Assembly (NCBI RefSeq): GCF_019746665.1
Contig: NZ_JAIERS010000011.1
Location: forward strand, 1 to 43,769
Direction: 5' to 3'
DNA: 43,769 nt
Origin: Sphingomonas sp.
GTDB lineage: Bacteria > Pseudomonadota > Alphaproteobacteria > Sphingomonadales > Sphingomonadaceae
Shown here piece after piece: positions 14,880 to 24,820 of this stretch. Made by a program: the position numbers and the translations under genes. The number at the start of each line of letters is the position of its first letter. The stretch's first letter is position 1. Under the pieces are notes generated by a model. The model did not search any database. It saw only the letters and a list, made by a program, of their open reading frames with translations, and was not told the DNA's origin.

Positions 14880-15536
14880 TCACTCCAACCAGGCGCGGCG
14901 GAGCAACACCCCCAGCCGCGCGAGCGCCCCAGCGTGCGGGCGGCGCAGCGCCTGCTCGGCCCCCGCCGCGATCATCGCCAGCGGTCGCAGCGGGCGGGGC
15001 CAAGGTTCGCGCAGCCCCGCCGCCAGCAACGGCGCCGCCAGCGCCGCCGCCGCCCGCGCTTCCTCGACCCGGCTGACATGCCCGGCCAGCTCGGCGAGCG
15101 CCCAGCCTTGGCCCGCCGGCGCCACCCCCGCCCCCGCGCCCCCCAGCACGCGCGCGGCGAGCGTGAACACCCGCCCCCGCCCTTCGGCGTAAGCGAGCAG
15201 CCCCGCCTCGCTCAGTGGATCGGGGTTGAGCAGCACGTCCCACCCGTCGGTCAGCGTGGCAAGTTCGGCCCCGCGCACCCCGCGCGGCAGCAGCTCGGCG
15301 GCGAGCGCCTGGAGCAGCGGCTCGGGCGGCGGCGGCGCGGTATCGAGCCGACCGAGCGCTTCGTACCACCAGGTCAGGCGCAGCTGCCGCACCGCCGGAT
15401 CGCGCCCGAGCCGCAGGGCGGCCGCCAGCGTATCGTCGAGCATGAACAGCGCCGCCAGCCCCGCGCGCGCCTGCCGCGGGGCATAGGCAAGCGCGAGCCG
15501 GCCGACGGCGTCCAACCGCTCCAGCCGCAAGCTCAC
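14880..15536 (-). CDS. squalene/phytoene-synthase-fold protein, probably not catalytic
   Basis: A 218-residue all-helical, Ala/Leu/Arg-rich protein that resembles the trans-isoprenyl-diphosphate synthase head-to-head fold: LALAYAPRQARAGLAALFML, then LRLTWWYEALGRLD and HVSRVEEARAAAA. The two Asp-rich DxxxD motifs that bind Mg-diphosphate in real squalene or phytoene synthases are absent; only LDDTLA near 33-37 is acidic. It is also shorter than the roughly 280-300 residues of the enzymes. A non-catalytic NDUFAF6-like role is possible. The start is GTG at 15536 with no clear Shine-Dalgarno. It is divergent from the Tad genes. Confidence 0.6.
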   Translation of the reverse strand: MSLRLERLDAVGRLALAYAPRQARAGLAALFMLDDTLAAALRLGRDPAVRQLRLTWWYEALGRLDTAPPPPEPLLQALAAELLPRGVRGAELATLTDGWDVLLNPDPLSEAGLLAYAEGRGRVFTLAARVLGGAGAGVAPAGQGWALAELAGHVSRVEEARAAAALAAPLLAAGLREPWPRPLRPLAMIAAGAEQALRRPHAGALARLGVLLRRAWLE

Positions 15537-15636
15537 GCCGCTACGCCGCTTAAAGGCACTTTTAACCTCGCTGCGTTACGGAACGGCGATGATGATCGGG
15601 GCATGGCGGTCTCCCAAAGCTAACTCGAGAAGGCGC

Positions 15637-17667
15637 ATGATGGGTGAGCAGCGGAACGGCAAGGCTTGGTTGAGCCGCCTTGCACGCGACGAACGCGGCA
15701 ATGTGCTAGCCTTAACGGCGGCCGCGCTGATCCCGATCCTCGCGCTCGCCGGCTCTGCGGTCGACACGAGCCGCATGTATTTCGTGCGAGTCCGGCTGCA
15801 GCAGGCTTGCGACGCCGGCGCGCTCGCCGGACGCAAATTCATGGTCGGCACCACCTACGACACCAACGCCAACACGCAGGCCGAAAGGTTCTTCAACAAC
15901 AATTTCAAGGCAGGCATCTTCGGCACGACCAACGTCACCAAGAGCTTTTCCAAGAACGCGCAAAACCAGGTCGAGGGCACCGCAGGGGCGGTCGTGCCGA
16001 TGACCATCATGTCGATTTTCGGCATTAGCAGCGTGCCGATCAACGTCGTGTGCGAAGCCAAGCTCGAGATTCCCAATCTCGACGTGATGTTCGTGCTCGA
16101 TACCACGGGATCGATGAGCGAGATCAATCCGGGAGACACCGTCTCCCGCATTGCCGCGCTCCGTGCGGCCGTGACGAGCTTTTTCACTACCGTGGAAGCG
16201 GCCAAGACCGCGTCGGCACAGACCCGCTATGGTTTCGTACCCTATTCGAACACGGTGAATGTGGGGCTGCTGCTCCGCCGCGAGTGGATGGTGGATAGCT
16301 GGACCTATCAGTCGCGCGAGCCCGCCGACATCACCACATCCACGAGCACCTCCACCCAGGGGCAATGGATCACGAACAACGGTCCGTCGACCTTTACGGG
16401 CAGTCGGGTAACTTCCACCAGCAATGGTCGACCCGAAGCCTGCTACGCGCCCGCCAGCACGCGCACGCAGACATCGAGCAACACCGGCTGGCAGCAGCAG
16501 CCCGATGGCTCGCAGACCAATACCTTCACGGTCATCAACAACGGCAGCGACTTCAGCGCGTCACTCTCCAACGGGGTGTGCACGATCACCGAGACCCGAT
16601 ACACGAATTACCGGCAGGTCTATACCTCGACACGCACGCCGAACCCGAATGCGGGCCAGCAGACGACCACCACGAGCAACACCTGGTGGTGGAACTACAA
16701 GCCTGTCACCTTCAACTTGACGTCGCTCAAGGGCACGTTGTCGAACGGGTTGATGGCGGGGGGTACGCTAACACCGGGACCGCTCCTTCAGGGCGGCAAT
16801 GGCTCGGTCTGGGCGGCCACGAACAACATTCAGTGGGGAGCCGGGTCAGCGGGCGCGTGCATCGAGGAGCGCGAGACCGTTCGCGAGACCAACTATTCAC
16901 CAATCCCCACCTCCGCGATCGATCTGGATATCGATCGCATTCCCGACCCCGCCAACCCCGCTACGCAGTGGCGTCCTTTCATCCCGCGATTGGTCTATCC
17001 TCGCCGCTTCACCAACTACACCAGCAGCGATCCATCGATCTCGACCGCCAACTGGCCTGCGGACGTAACCGCCACTGTCCGCTGGAACGGCAATTATGTG
17101 GTGATGAGCAGCTTCCCCAACGATTACGCCGCCTGCCCCAGCGCCGCGCGCAAACTGGCGACGATGACGCAAAGCCAGCTGACGACCTATCTCAACGGGC
17201 TGTCAGTCGCCGGGCGTACTTATCACGATATCGGTTTTCTTTGGGGGCTGCGCCTGCTCTCGCCGACCGGCCTGTTTGCGAGCGAGAACGCGACGGCCTC
17301 CAACGGCAGCCAGATCGTCCGCAACATCATCTTCATGACCGACGGCGCGACCGAGACAAACTTCGCCGATTACGATGCCTACGGCCTTGCCGCGCTCGAC
17401 CGGCGCCGCACGCCCGCCAACCGACTGCCGAGCGGCAATAGCGAGACGACGGGGATCGTCGAGAGCCGGCTGACCGCCCTGTGCCGCGCCGCGCAGGCGC
17501 GCGACATCACGGTGTGGGTGATTGCTTTCGGCACCACGCTCACACCGTTGCTGCAGGGCTGCGCGCGCGACAACGCGCACGCGTTCCAGGCCAACAACGC
17601 GGCCGAGCTCAACAGCGCCTTCGCGTCGATCGCCGCGAACATCGCCAAGCTGCGTGTTTCGAAGTGA
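15637..17667 (+). CDS. TadG-like pseudopilin with von Willebrand factor A domain
   Basis: A 676-residue protein. Residues 18-50 are the TadE/TadG-type hydrophobic N-terminus (DERGNVLALTAAALIPILAL) that inserts in the inner membrane. From about 148 a vWA domain begins, with a MIDAS-like DTTGSMS (Asp155) and later IIFMTDGATE. A large Ser/Thr/Asn-rich insertion lies inside it (about 225-450). It probably works with the Flp/Tad pilus, but no prepilin, peptidase or ATPase gene is in the window. Start: tandem ATGs at 15637/15640 follow GAGAAGG. Its stop overlaps the next start (TGATG). Confidence 0.85.
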   Translation: MMGEQRNGKAWLSRLARDERGNVLALTAAALIPILALAGSAVDTSRMYFVRVRLQQACDAGALAGRKFMVGTTYDTNANTQAERFFNNNFKAGIFGTTNVTKSFSKNAQNQVEGTAGAVVPMTIMSIFGISSVPINVVCEAKLEIPNLDVMFVLDTTGSMSEINPGDTVSRIAALRAAVTSFFTTVEAAKTASAQTRYGFVPYSNTVNVGLLLRREWMVDSWTYQSREPADITTSTSTSTQGQWITNNGPSTFTGSRVTSTSNGRPEACYAPASTRTQTSSNTGWQQQPDGSQTNTFTVINNGSDFSASLSNGVCTITETRYTNYRQVYTSTRTPNPNAGQQTTTTSNTWWWNYKPVTFNLTSLKGTLSNGLMAGGTLTPGPLLQGGNGSVWAATNNIQWGAGSAGACIEERETVRETNYSPIPTSAIDLDIDRIPDPANPATQWRPFIPRLVYPRRFTNYTSSDPSISTANWPADVTATVRWNGNYVVMSSFPNDYAACPSAARKLATMTQSQLTTYLNGLSVAGRTYHDIGFLWGLRLLSPTGLFASENATASNGSQIVRNIIFMTDGATETNFADYDAYGLAALDRRRTPANRLPSGNSETTGIVESRLTALCRAAQARDITVWVIAFGTTLTPLLQGCARDNAHAFQANNAAELNSAFASIAANIAKLRVSK

Positions 17668-18254
17668 TGCGCGCGATGCTGCGCCGGCTACGTCACGACG
17701 TAAGGGGCGCCACCATCCTCGAATTCGCGCTGGTTGCGCCGGTCGTGCTGCTGCTGCTCTTGGGGCTGATGGATCTCAGCTATCGGCTCTATGTGCAATC
17801 GATCCTCGCCGGGGCGGTGCAGCGGGCCGGCCGCCTGGCCTCGCTCGAAACCGGACCGGCGGCGCTGAACAACATCGATTCCGCCGTCGTCGGTAGTATC
17901 ACGGCCATTGCCCCGGGCGCGACCTGGCAAAGTTCGCGCAAGTCATTCGGCGACTACTCCAAGATTGGGCCTGAGCGGTTCAATGATGCCAACAACAATG
18001 GTGTCCGCGATTCCGATGAATGCTATTCGGACGTGAATGGCAACAGCCGATGGGATGCCGATCCGGGCAGAACCGGCCAGGGCGGTGCGAGCGATACCGT
18101 GCTCTATACCATGACAATAACCTATCCCAGCATTCTGCCGATCGCGTACTTCTTCGGCGGCTCGAACTCGATCCAAGCCACCGCGACGACCGTGCTGAAG
18201 AACCAGCCCTACAGCACGCAAAACGCCATCACGCCGGTGACGATATGTACCTGA
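17667..18254 (+). CDS. TadE-like pseudopilin with dockerin-like acidic loops
   Basis: A 195-residue TadE-family protein. Residues 11-40 are RGATILEFALVAPVVLLLLL and the start of the long hydrophobic helix, with the Glu that is typical of pseudopilins. The periplasmic part contains DANNNGVRDSDE and DVNGNSRWDAD (residues about 107-132), two Asp/Asn-rich loops of calcium-binding (EF-hand or dockerin) style. The ATG at 17667 overlaps the TadG stop by one base, and the stop overlaps the next gene's start by 10 bp, so the three genes are one coupled operon. Confidence 0.85.
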   Translation: MRAMLRRLRHDVRGATILEFALVAPVVLLLLLGLMDLSYRLYVQSILAGAVQRAGRLASLETGPAALNNIDSAVVGSITAIAPGATWQSSRKSFGDYSKIGPERFNDANNNGVRDSDECYSDVNGNSRWDADPGRTGQGGASDTVLYTMTITYPSILPIAYFFGGSNSIQATATTVLKNQPYSTQNAITPVTICT

Positions 18255-18922
18255 TCCGCGCGCTTCGTCGCCTGCGTCGGCTGCGCCGCGACGAGAAGGG
18301 CCTCGCGATGCTCGAATTCGCGCTTTCGCTGCCCGTGGTGTTGCCGCTTGGGCTTTATGCGATCGAGCTGTCCAACTACGCACTCGTGCAGATGCGCCTC
18401 AGCCAGATCGCGCTCACGCTGGCGGACAATGCCTCGCGCGTTGGGGTCACCACGTCGCTGAATGTCCAGGAGCTCCGCGAATTCGACATCAACGAGGTGT
18501 TCCAGGGCGTGCGGCTGCAAGGAAGCAGCCTCAACATCGCCCAGCGGGGGCGCATCACCCTGTCTAGCCTCGAGGTGAACGCGCAGGGCGGGCAATGGAT
18601 TCGCTGGCAGCGCTGCCTGGGGCTGAAATCGGGCACCGATTGGGACTCAAGCTACGGCCGCGAGGGTGACGGTGCGACCGGCACCAGCCTGACCGGCATG
18701 GGTCCGACCGGCAGCACCGTGACCGCGCCGCCCGGCGCAGCCGTCATGTTCGTCGAGCTCAACTATGAATATCAGCCGCTGATCACCGAATTCTTCCTCG
18801 GCACTCCGAATACCCGGTTCATCGCGTCGTTCATCGTGCGCGACAACCGCGATCTGGCCAAGGGCATCACCAATCCCGCCCCCACCGAGACGCCGATGCT
18901 TTGCAGCAATTACACCACGTGA
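18245..18922 (+). CDS. TadF/TadE-like pseudopilin
   Basis: A 225-residue protein with an Arg-rich N-terminus (RALRRLRRLRRDEKG). The pseudopilin helix LAMLEFALSLPVVLPLGLYA (residues 20-39) follows, again with Glu at the conserved place. The C-terminal domain has a single disulfide-like Cys pair (QRCLG and LCSNY). The ATG at 18245 lies 10 bp inside the preceding gene. It is the third and last gene of the Tad-type operon; the following gene is convergent with a 19-bp gap. Confidence 0.83.
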   Translation: MYLIRALRRLRRLRRDEKGLAMLEFALSLPVVLPLGLYAIELSNYALVQMRLSQIALTLADNASRVGVTTSLNVQELREFDINEVFQGVRLQGSSLNIAQRGRITLSSLEVNAQGGQWIRWQRCLGLKSGTDWDSSYGREGDGATGTSLTGMGPTGSTVTAPPGAAVMFVELNYEYQPLITEFFLGTPNTRFIASFIVRDNRDLAKGITNPAPTETPMLCSNYTT

Positions 18923-18941
18923 GTCTCGCCGCTACCGGCGC

Positions 18942-20324
18942 TCAGCCCCGGTAGCACACCTTCTTCACCGCGCTCACCACCCGCGCGGCGTCGATCAGCG
19001 CGAGCTTTTCGAGATTGGCGGCATAGGGCAGCGGCACATCCTCGTCGGTGACGCGCTGGACGGGGGCATCCAAGTCGTCGAACCCCTCCTCCATCGCGAT
19101 CGCCATGATCTCGCTCGCGATCGAGCAGGTCGGCCAACCTTCTTCGACCACCACCATACGGTTGGTCTTGGCGAGGCTCGCCAGCACGGTGCGCTTGTCG
19201 AGCGGACGCAGCGTGCGCAGGTCGATCACCTCTGCATCGATCCCCTCGCCCGCCAGCTTCTCCGCCGCTTCGAGCGCGACGCCGACGCCGATCGAATAGC
19301 TGACGATGGTTACGTCCTTGCCGGGGCGCACGATCCGCGCCTTGCCGATCGGCAGCACATGGTCGTCGAGCTTGGGCACTTCGAAGCTGCGGCCGTAGAG
19401 CAGCTCGTTTTCCAGGAACACGACCGGGTCTTCGCTGCGGATCGCGGCCTTGAGCAGCCCCTTGGCGTCGGCCGCGTCATAGGGTGCGATCACGATCAGG
19501 CCGGGCACGCTGGCATACCATGGCCCGTAATTCTGGCTGTGCTGCGCCGCCACCCGGCTCGCGGCGCCGTTGGGGCCGCGGAACACGATCGGGCAGCGCA
19601 TCTGCCCGCCGCTCATATAATTGGTCTTGGCCGCCGAGTTCACGATGTGGTCGATCGCCTGCATCGCGAAGTTGAAGGTCATGAACTCGATGATGGGCCT
19701 GAGGCCCCCCATCGCCGCGCCGGTGCCGACGCCGGCGAAGCCATATTCGGTGATCGGCGTGTCGATCACCCGACGGTCGCCGAATTCGTCGAGCAGGCCC
19801 TGCGTCACCTTGTACGCGCCCTGATATTGCGCGACTTCCTCGCCCATCACAAAGACGCGCTCGTCGCGGCGCATTTCCTCGGCCATCGCGTCGCGGAGTG
19901 CCTCGCGGACGGTAAGCTTCACCATCTCGGTGCCCGCCGGCACTTCGGGGTCGGCCGCGACCGGCTTGCGTTCGGTGACGAGCTGGGCGGTGCCGGTCGC
20001 CGGCGGCTGGGGCGCCTCGGCGGCGGGGGCGCTGGCCGGCGCCGGCTCGACCGCCTTGGGAGCGACGGGCGCCGCCGCCTCGCCTTCGCCCGCGATCAGC
20101 GCGATCACGGTGCCGACCTTCACATTGTCGGTGCCCTCGGCGACGAGGATCTGCTGCAGCGTGCCTTCATCGACCGCCTCGAACTCCATCGTCGCCTTGT
20201 CGGTCTCGATCTCGGCGAGGATGTCGCCCGATTTGACCGTGTCCCCTTCCTTCACCAGCCACTTGGCGAGCGTGCCCTCTTCCATCGTGGGCGACAGCGC
20301 CGGCATCTTCAGTTCGATCGCCAT
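18942..20324 (-). CDS. pdhB: pyruvate dehydrogenase E1 component, beta subunit with lipoyl domain
   Basis: A 460-residue protein. Residues 1-80 are a lipoyl domain ([16 protein letters not shown]) with lipoylated Lys43 in [12 protein letters not shown] Pro/Ala linker runs to about 125. The rest is transketolase-type E1-beta, with [34 protein letters not shown] and the C-terminal [10 protein letters not shown]. With PdhA it decarboxylates pyruvate and transfers acetyl to lipoamide. A lipoyl domain on E1-beta is typical of alphaproteobacteria. Its ATG lies 1 nt after the pdhA stop, with GGAG inside the end of pdhA, so translation is coupled. Confidence 0.96.
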   Translation of the reverse strand: MAIELKMPALSPTMEEGTLAKWLVKEGDTVKSGDILAEIETDKATMEFEAVDEGTLQQILVAEGTDNVKVGTVIALIAGEGEAAAPVAPKAVEPAPASAPAAEAPQPPATGTAQLVTERKPVAADPEVPAGTEMVKLTVREALRDAMAEEMRRDERVFVMGEEVAQYQGAYKVTQGLLDEFGDRRVIDTPITEYGFAGVGTGAAMGGLRPIIEFMTFNFAMQAIDHIVNSAAKTNYMSGGQMRCPIVFRGPNGAASRVAAQHSQNYGPWYASVPGLIVIAPYDAADAKGLLKAAIRSEDPVVFLENELLYGRSFEVPKLDDHVLPIGKARIVRPGKDVTIVSYSIGVGVALEAAEKLAGEGIDAEVIDLRTLRPLDKRTVLASLAKTNRMVVVEEGWPTCSIASEIMAIAMEEGFDDLDAPVQRVTDEDVPLPYAANLEKLALIDAARVVSAVKKVCYRG

Positions 20325-20325
20325 C

Positions 20326-21372
20326 TCAGTAAGTCTCCACCAGTACGTCGGTGTACAGCTCGGCCGGATCGGGCTCGGGGGTGCTTTCGGCGAAGTCGGC
20401 GGCCTCGTTCACCACCCGGCGGATTTCCTGTTCGACCGCCTTCAGATCGGCCTCCGCGATGCCGAGCGATTCCAGCTCCTTCTTGGCCGCCTCGATCGGA
20501 TCGGACTTGTCGCGCACCGCCTGCACTTCCTCGCGGCTGCGATATTTGGCGGGGTCGGACATCGAGTGGCCCCGGTAGCGATAGGTCTTCATCTCCAGGA
20601 TGATCGGCCCCTTGCCGGCACGCACCCAGGCGAGCGCTTCCTCCGCCGCGCCGCGACAGGCGAGCACGTCCATGCCATCGACCTGGATGCCCGGGATGCG
20701 GAAGCTCTCGCCGCGCCGGAACAGCTGATCCTCGGCCGAAGCGCGATTGACGCTGGTGCCCATCGCGTACTGGTTGTTCTCGATCACATAGATCACCGGC
20801 AGCTTCCACAGCTCGGCCATGTTGAAGCTTTCATAGACCTGGCCCTGGTTCGCCGCGCCATCGCCGAAATAGGCAAGGCAGGCGCCGCCGTCGTTCGCGT
20901 ATTTGTGCGCGAAGCCCAGGCCCGTGCCGAGCGACACCTGCGCGCCGACGATCCCGTGCCCGCCATAGAATTTATGCTCGACGCTGAACATGTGCATCGA
21001 GCCGCCCTTGCCCTTGGAGATGCCGGCGGCCCGGCCGGTCAGCTCCGCCATCACGTCCTTGGGCGGGATGCCGCACAACAACATATGGCCATGATCGCGA
21101 TAGCCGGTGATCACGCTGTCCTTGTCAGACAGCGCCGATTGCAGGCCAACCGCGACCGCTTCCTGGCCGATATACAGGTGGCAGAAACCGCCGATCAGCC
21201 CCAGCCCGTAAAGCTGGCCCGCCTTCTCCTCGAAGCGGCGGATCAACAGCATCTGCTTGTAGAATTCGAGCAGTTCATCGCGCGACGCCTGATAGCGCCG
21301 GGGTTCGTTGGGACGTTCGCGATTGGGAGTGAGCGGTTCGCTCTTGGCGGGGCGCGCGGGTGCTTTGGCCAC
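20326..21372 (-). CDS. pdhA: pyruvate dehydrogenase E1 component, alpha subunit
   Basis: A 348-residue thiamine-diphosphate-binding subunit of the pyruvate dehydrogenase complex. Signatures are [25 protein letters not shown] and YRDHGHML. The ThDP motif runs from FGDGAANQG (Gly170-Asp171-Gly172) to [11 protein letters not shown] (Asn199-Asn200). The loop [19 protein letters not shown] corresponds to the region that is phosphorylated in mitochondrial enzymes. The start is GTG at 21372, preceded by AGGAAAGG. It lies between ftsB and pdhB on the same strand, the usual alphaproteobacterial order. Confidence 0.96.
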   Translation of the reverse strand: MAKAPARPAKSEPLTPNRERPNEPRRYQASRDELLEFYKQMLLIRRFEEKAGQLYGLGLIGGFCHLYIGQEAVAVGLQSALSDKDSVITGYRDHGHMLLCGIPPKDVMAELTGRAAGISKGKGGSMHMFSVEHKFYGGHGIVGAQVSLGTGLGFAHKYANDGGACLAYFGDGAANQGQVYESFNMAELWKLPVIYVIENNQYAMGTSVNRASAEDQLFRRGESFRIPGIQVDGMDVLACRGAAEEALAWVRAGKGPIILEMKTYRYRGHSMSDPAKYRSREEVQAVRDKSDPIEAAKKELESLGIAEADLKAVEQEIRRVVNEAADFAESTPEPDPAELYTDVLVETY

Positions 21373-21451
21373 GATCAGCCTTTCCTGGGGATGGAAGGAC
21401 TTGGGCTATAGGCGCAAGCGGCGGCGCGACGCAATCTCCCGCAAGCGGTGT

Positions 21452-21763
21452 TCAGCGCAGCGGGACGATCACCTCGTCCGGGTGTGCCAGATTGAGCTGG
21501 CGGCGCACCTGCTCGTCCACCATGTCGGGGTTGGCGTGGCGCGGATCGAGCAGCGCGACGCGGTTCTGCAGGATGCCGCGCCGCTTCTCCAGCAGCCGCA
21601 GCACCTTCTCCCGCTTGGCGAGCTGGCGCTTGTAATCACCATAAGCGAACACGCCGTTCGCGCCGATCAAGGCATAGGCCGCGAAGAACGCGATCACGCC
21701 GAGCGCGAGCGCCGGCGCGCCGGCACGACGCACGATCGCTGTGATGTTTTTGTTGCGCCCCAT
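21452..21763 (-). CDS. ftsB: septum formation initiator FtsB/DivIC family protein
   Basis: A 103-residue bitopic membrane protein. A short basic N-terminus (MGRNKNITAIVRR) leads to one membrane helix (about 14-36, APALALGVIAFFAAYALIGA). A coiled coil (about 45-70, KRQLAKREKVLRLLEKRRG) and a compact C-terminal part (VDEQVRRQLNLAHPDEVIV) follow. FtsB-type proteins link FtsL and FtsQ in the divisome. The position between eno and pdhA is typical for alphaproteobacteria. The ATG at 21763 is preferred; the longer frame to 21820 adds 19 residues with no family match. Confidence 0.9.
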   Translation of the reverse strand: MGRNKNITAIVRRAGAPALALGVIAFFAAYALIGANGVFAYGDYKRQLAKREKVLRLLEKRRGILQNRVALLDPRHANPDMVDEQVRRQLNLAHPDEVIVPLR

Positions 21764-22172
21764 TCGCGCCTTTTGCCTGAGCGCGAATCGCGGGTCAAGC
21801 AAAGCGGACCGCCAAATCAAGCGGATTCTACGTAGTATGGGATGGTGCGCGGATCGCGCTACAGCACCAAACCATCAGACAAGCCTTCCGCCTTCCCCGG
21901 CGAAGTTCGGGGCCCGGCGTCGCACAAGCTGCCGTGAGGGGACAAGACCCAGCTGTAGGCGATACTGGACCCCGGCCTTCGCCGGGGAAGACGGCCGCGA
22001 CGACGCTCTCCCGGCTCTTGGGCCGGCCAAACCGATGGTTGTGCCCTTCCCCGGCGAAGGCCGGGGCCCAGTATCCCCCCGATCGGCAGACGAGCACGCC
22101 AGGTCGACCGGCGGCACGCCTGGAAACCGGCTTTCGCCGGGGACGGGCAAGCGAGCCGAGTTTCCCCGCCGC
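21764..22172. repeat. REP-like repeat cluster between eno and ftsB
   Basis: A 409-bp spacer without a gene, containing four members of the CCCCGGC/GCCGGGG family (near 21890, 21961, 22046 and 22126). The units at 21961-21990 and 22046-22075 are inverted copies that differ at one of 30 positions by my alignment. Each begins or ends with GATACTGG or CCAGTATC and can fold on itself, and the pair can fold together. Similar elements lie near 9548, 10300, 10377, 12556 and 12636. Confidence 0.7.
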
Positions 22173-23462
<1,290 letters not shown>

Positions 23463-23592
23463 CTAAAATTATGCCGACGCTATGTGGTTGGCGGCGCGTG
23501 TAGCGGCTCGCCGGCGTGGCGGCAATTCGTCCCCGCGGGAACGCTCGCGCCGCGCAGCCGTTGGGGAAGGCATTCACCGGAAAGGGCAGAAG

Positions 23593-24171
23593 ATGGCCGA
23601 TCAAACGCAGACGGGTCCTGAAATCGGGTCGGAGCCGCTTGGCGGGGCAACCAGCGGCGGCGCGGCGGCCGGCAGCGAAGGCTTCGGCACCGAAGGCCTC
23701 GACGAGACGCTGGGCGCGACGGGCGCGGGCGGCGGCGGCGCCAATGGCGGCACGGGCAGCGGCGGCACGGGCGGCGGCGGCAATTTCAAGGAGCAGGCCG
23801 GCCAGTTCGCGCGCCAGGCGGGCGACAAGGCGCGCCAGTTCGCCGACACCGGCAAGTCGCGCGCGGGTGACGCGCTCGGCGAAGTCGCCCGGCTGATGGA
23901 AGATGCCGCCGGCACGGTCGAGCAGAAGCTGGGCGGGCAATATGGCCAATATGCCCGTTCGGCGGCGCAGGGCCTCGGCAATTTTTCCGAGGAACTGAAG
24001 GCCAAGGACATCGACGAGCTGATCGGCGACGCCCAGGAATTCATCCGCAAATCGCCCGCGGTCGCGATTGGGGTCGCGGCGGCGCTCGGTTTCGTGATCG
24101 CGCGGGTGGTGAAGGCCGGCGGCGATGGCGACACGACGGCCGGCGGCGGCACGAACGGCACCGGCGCCTGA
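23593..24171 (+). CDS. YqjD/ElaB-like C-tail-anchored membrane protein
   Basis: A 192-residue protein. The first 70 residues are a Gly-rich low-complexity stretch (TGAGGGGANGGTGSGG). A helical region follows (EQAGQFARQAGDKARQFADT, and on to about 160). A C-terminal membrane helix RKSPAVAIGVAAALGFVIAR carries the Pro-Ala-x-Gly pattern of YqjD/ElaB proteins, which in E. coli are inner-membrane proteins that bind stationary-phase ribosomes. The ATG at 23593 has GGCAGAAG upstream. It is the first gene of a four-gene operon of small membrane proteins. Confidence 0.75.
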   Translation: MADQTQTGPEIGSEPLGGATSGGAAAGSEGFGTEGLDETLGATGAGGGGANGGTGSGGTGGGGNFKEQAGQFARQAGDKARQFADTGKSRAGDALGEVARLMEDAAGTVEQKLGGQYGQYARSAAQGLGNFSEELKAKDIDELIGDAQEFIRKSPAVAIGVAAALGFVIARVVKAGGDGDTTAGGGTNGTGA

Positions 24172-24176
24172 TCGGC

Positions 24177-24518
24177 ATGGCCGGGGGCGGCGAGGAAAGC
24201 ATCGGCGCGCTCTTCTCGCGGCTTCGTACCGAGGGAATGGATTTCGCGCGCGCCGAGCTGCGGCTGGTGCGCGCGCGGGTTTCGGGCCGGGCGGCACTGG
24301 TGCGCAGCGCGGCGATCCTGTTGGTCGCCGCCGCCCTGCTCGCGATCGGGGCGCTGATCGCACTGCTCGTCGGGCTGATCGCGACGCTTTCGGTGCTGAT
24401 CGGCCCTGGTTGGGCGACGCTAGCGGTGGTTGGCGGGACTTTGCTCGTCGCCGGCATTCTTGGCGCGCTCGGGGCAGCGGCGTTGCGCAAGGCCTTCAGC
24501 CCGGAAGCGGTGCCATGA
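24177..24518 (+). CDS. YqjE-like holin-fold membrane protein
   Basis: A 113-residue protein: an amphipathic N-terminus (ESIGALFSRLRTEGMDFARA) and a basic helix (ELRLVRARVSGR), then two close membrane helices (about 42-70 and 76-104). This is the arrangement of the YqjE/phage-holin-like family (PF07332-type). There are no phage genes nearby, so a holin function is unlikely. It begins 5 bp after the YqjD-like stop and its own stop overlaps the next start (ATGA). Confidence 0.75.
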   Translation: MAGGGEESIGALFSRLRTEGMDFARAELRLVRARVSGRAALVRSAAILLVAAALLAIGALIALLVGLIATLSVLIGPGWATLAVVGGTLLVAGILGALGAAALRKAFSPEAVP

Positions 24519-24820
24519 GCGATCAAGCCGAGGTGATCGCCGCCAAGGCGGCCGCCGACCAGGCTCGCGCCCGGTTCCGCGCGACCGCCGATGAACTGCG
24601 CGCGCGGCTCACCCCCAAGGCGCTTGCCGAGGATGCGGCGGACAGTGCCCGTCAGGGCGCGCTGAAGCTCGGCATGACCTCGCTCGAGGCGGCCCGGCAG
24701 CGCCCGGGCGTGGCCGGGAGCGTCGTGGGGCTGTTTTTTGCCGTCCTCTGGCTGCGCCGGCGGCGCACGGCAGGGGCTAAGAATTCACCGGGAAGGACGG
24801 AACATGACGGACACGCATAG
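24515..24820 (+). CDS. DUF3618-like small membrane protein
   Basis: A 101-residue protein. Helical, charged residues 1-65 (AAADQARARFRATADELRARL) match the DUF3618/YqjK type pattern. One membrane helix follows (about 70-86, VAGSVVGLFFAVLWL), ending in an Arg patch (RRRRT). The last residues, from GAKNSPGRTEHDGHA, run through the Shine-Dalgarno and start of the next gene, overlapping it by 17 bp. The ATG at 24515 overlaps the YqjE-like stop. Confidence 0.7.
   Translation: MSDQAEVIAAKAAADQARARFRATADELRARLTPKALAEDAADSARQGALKLGMTSLEAARQRPGVAGSVVGLFFAVLWLRRRRTAGAKNSPGRTEHDGHA

Noticed and set aside
24177..24518. Possible prophage holin gene.
   Set aside because: No other phage genes are present, and the neighbours are YqjD-type chromosomal genes. 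The fold is shared with the YqjE family.
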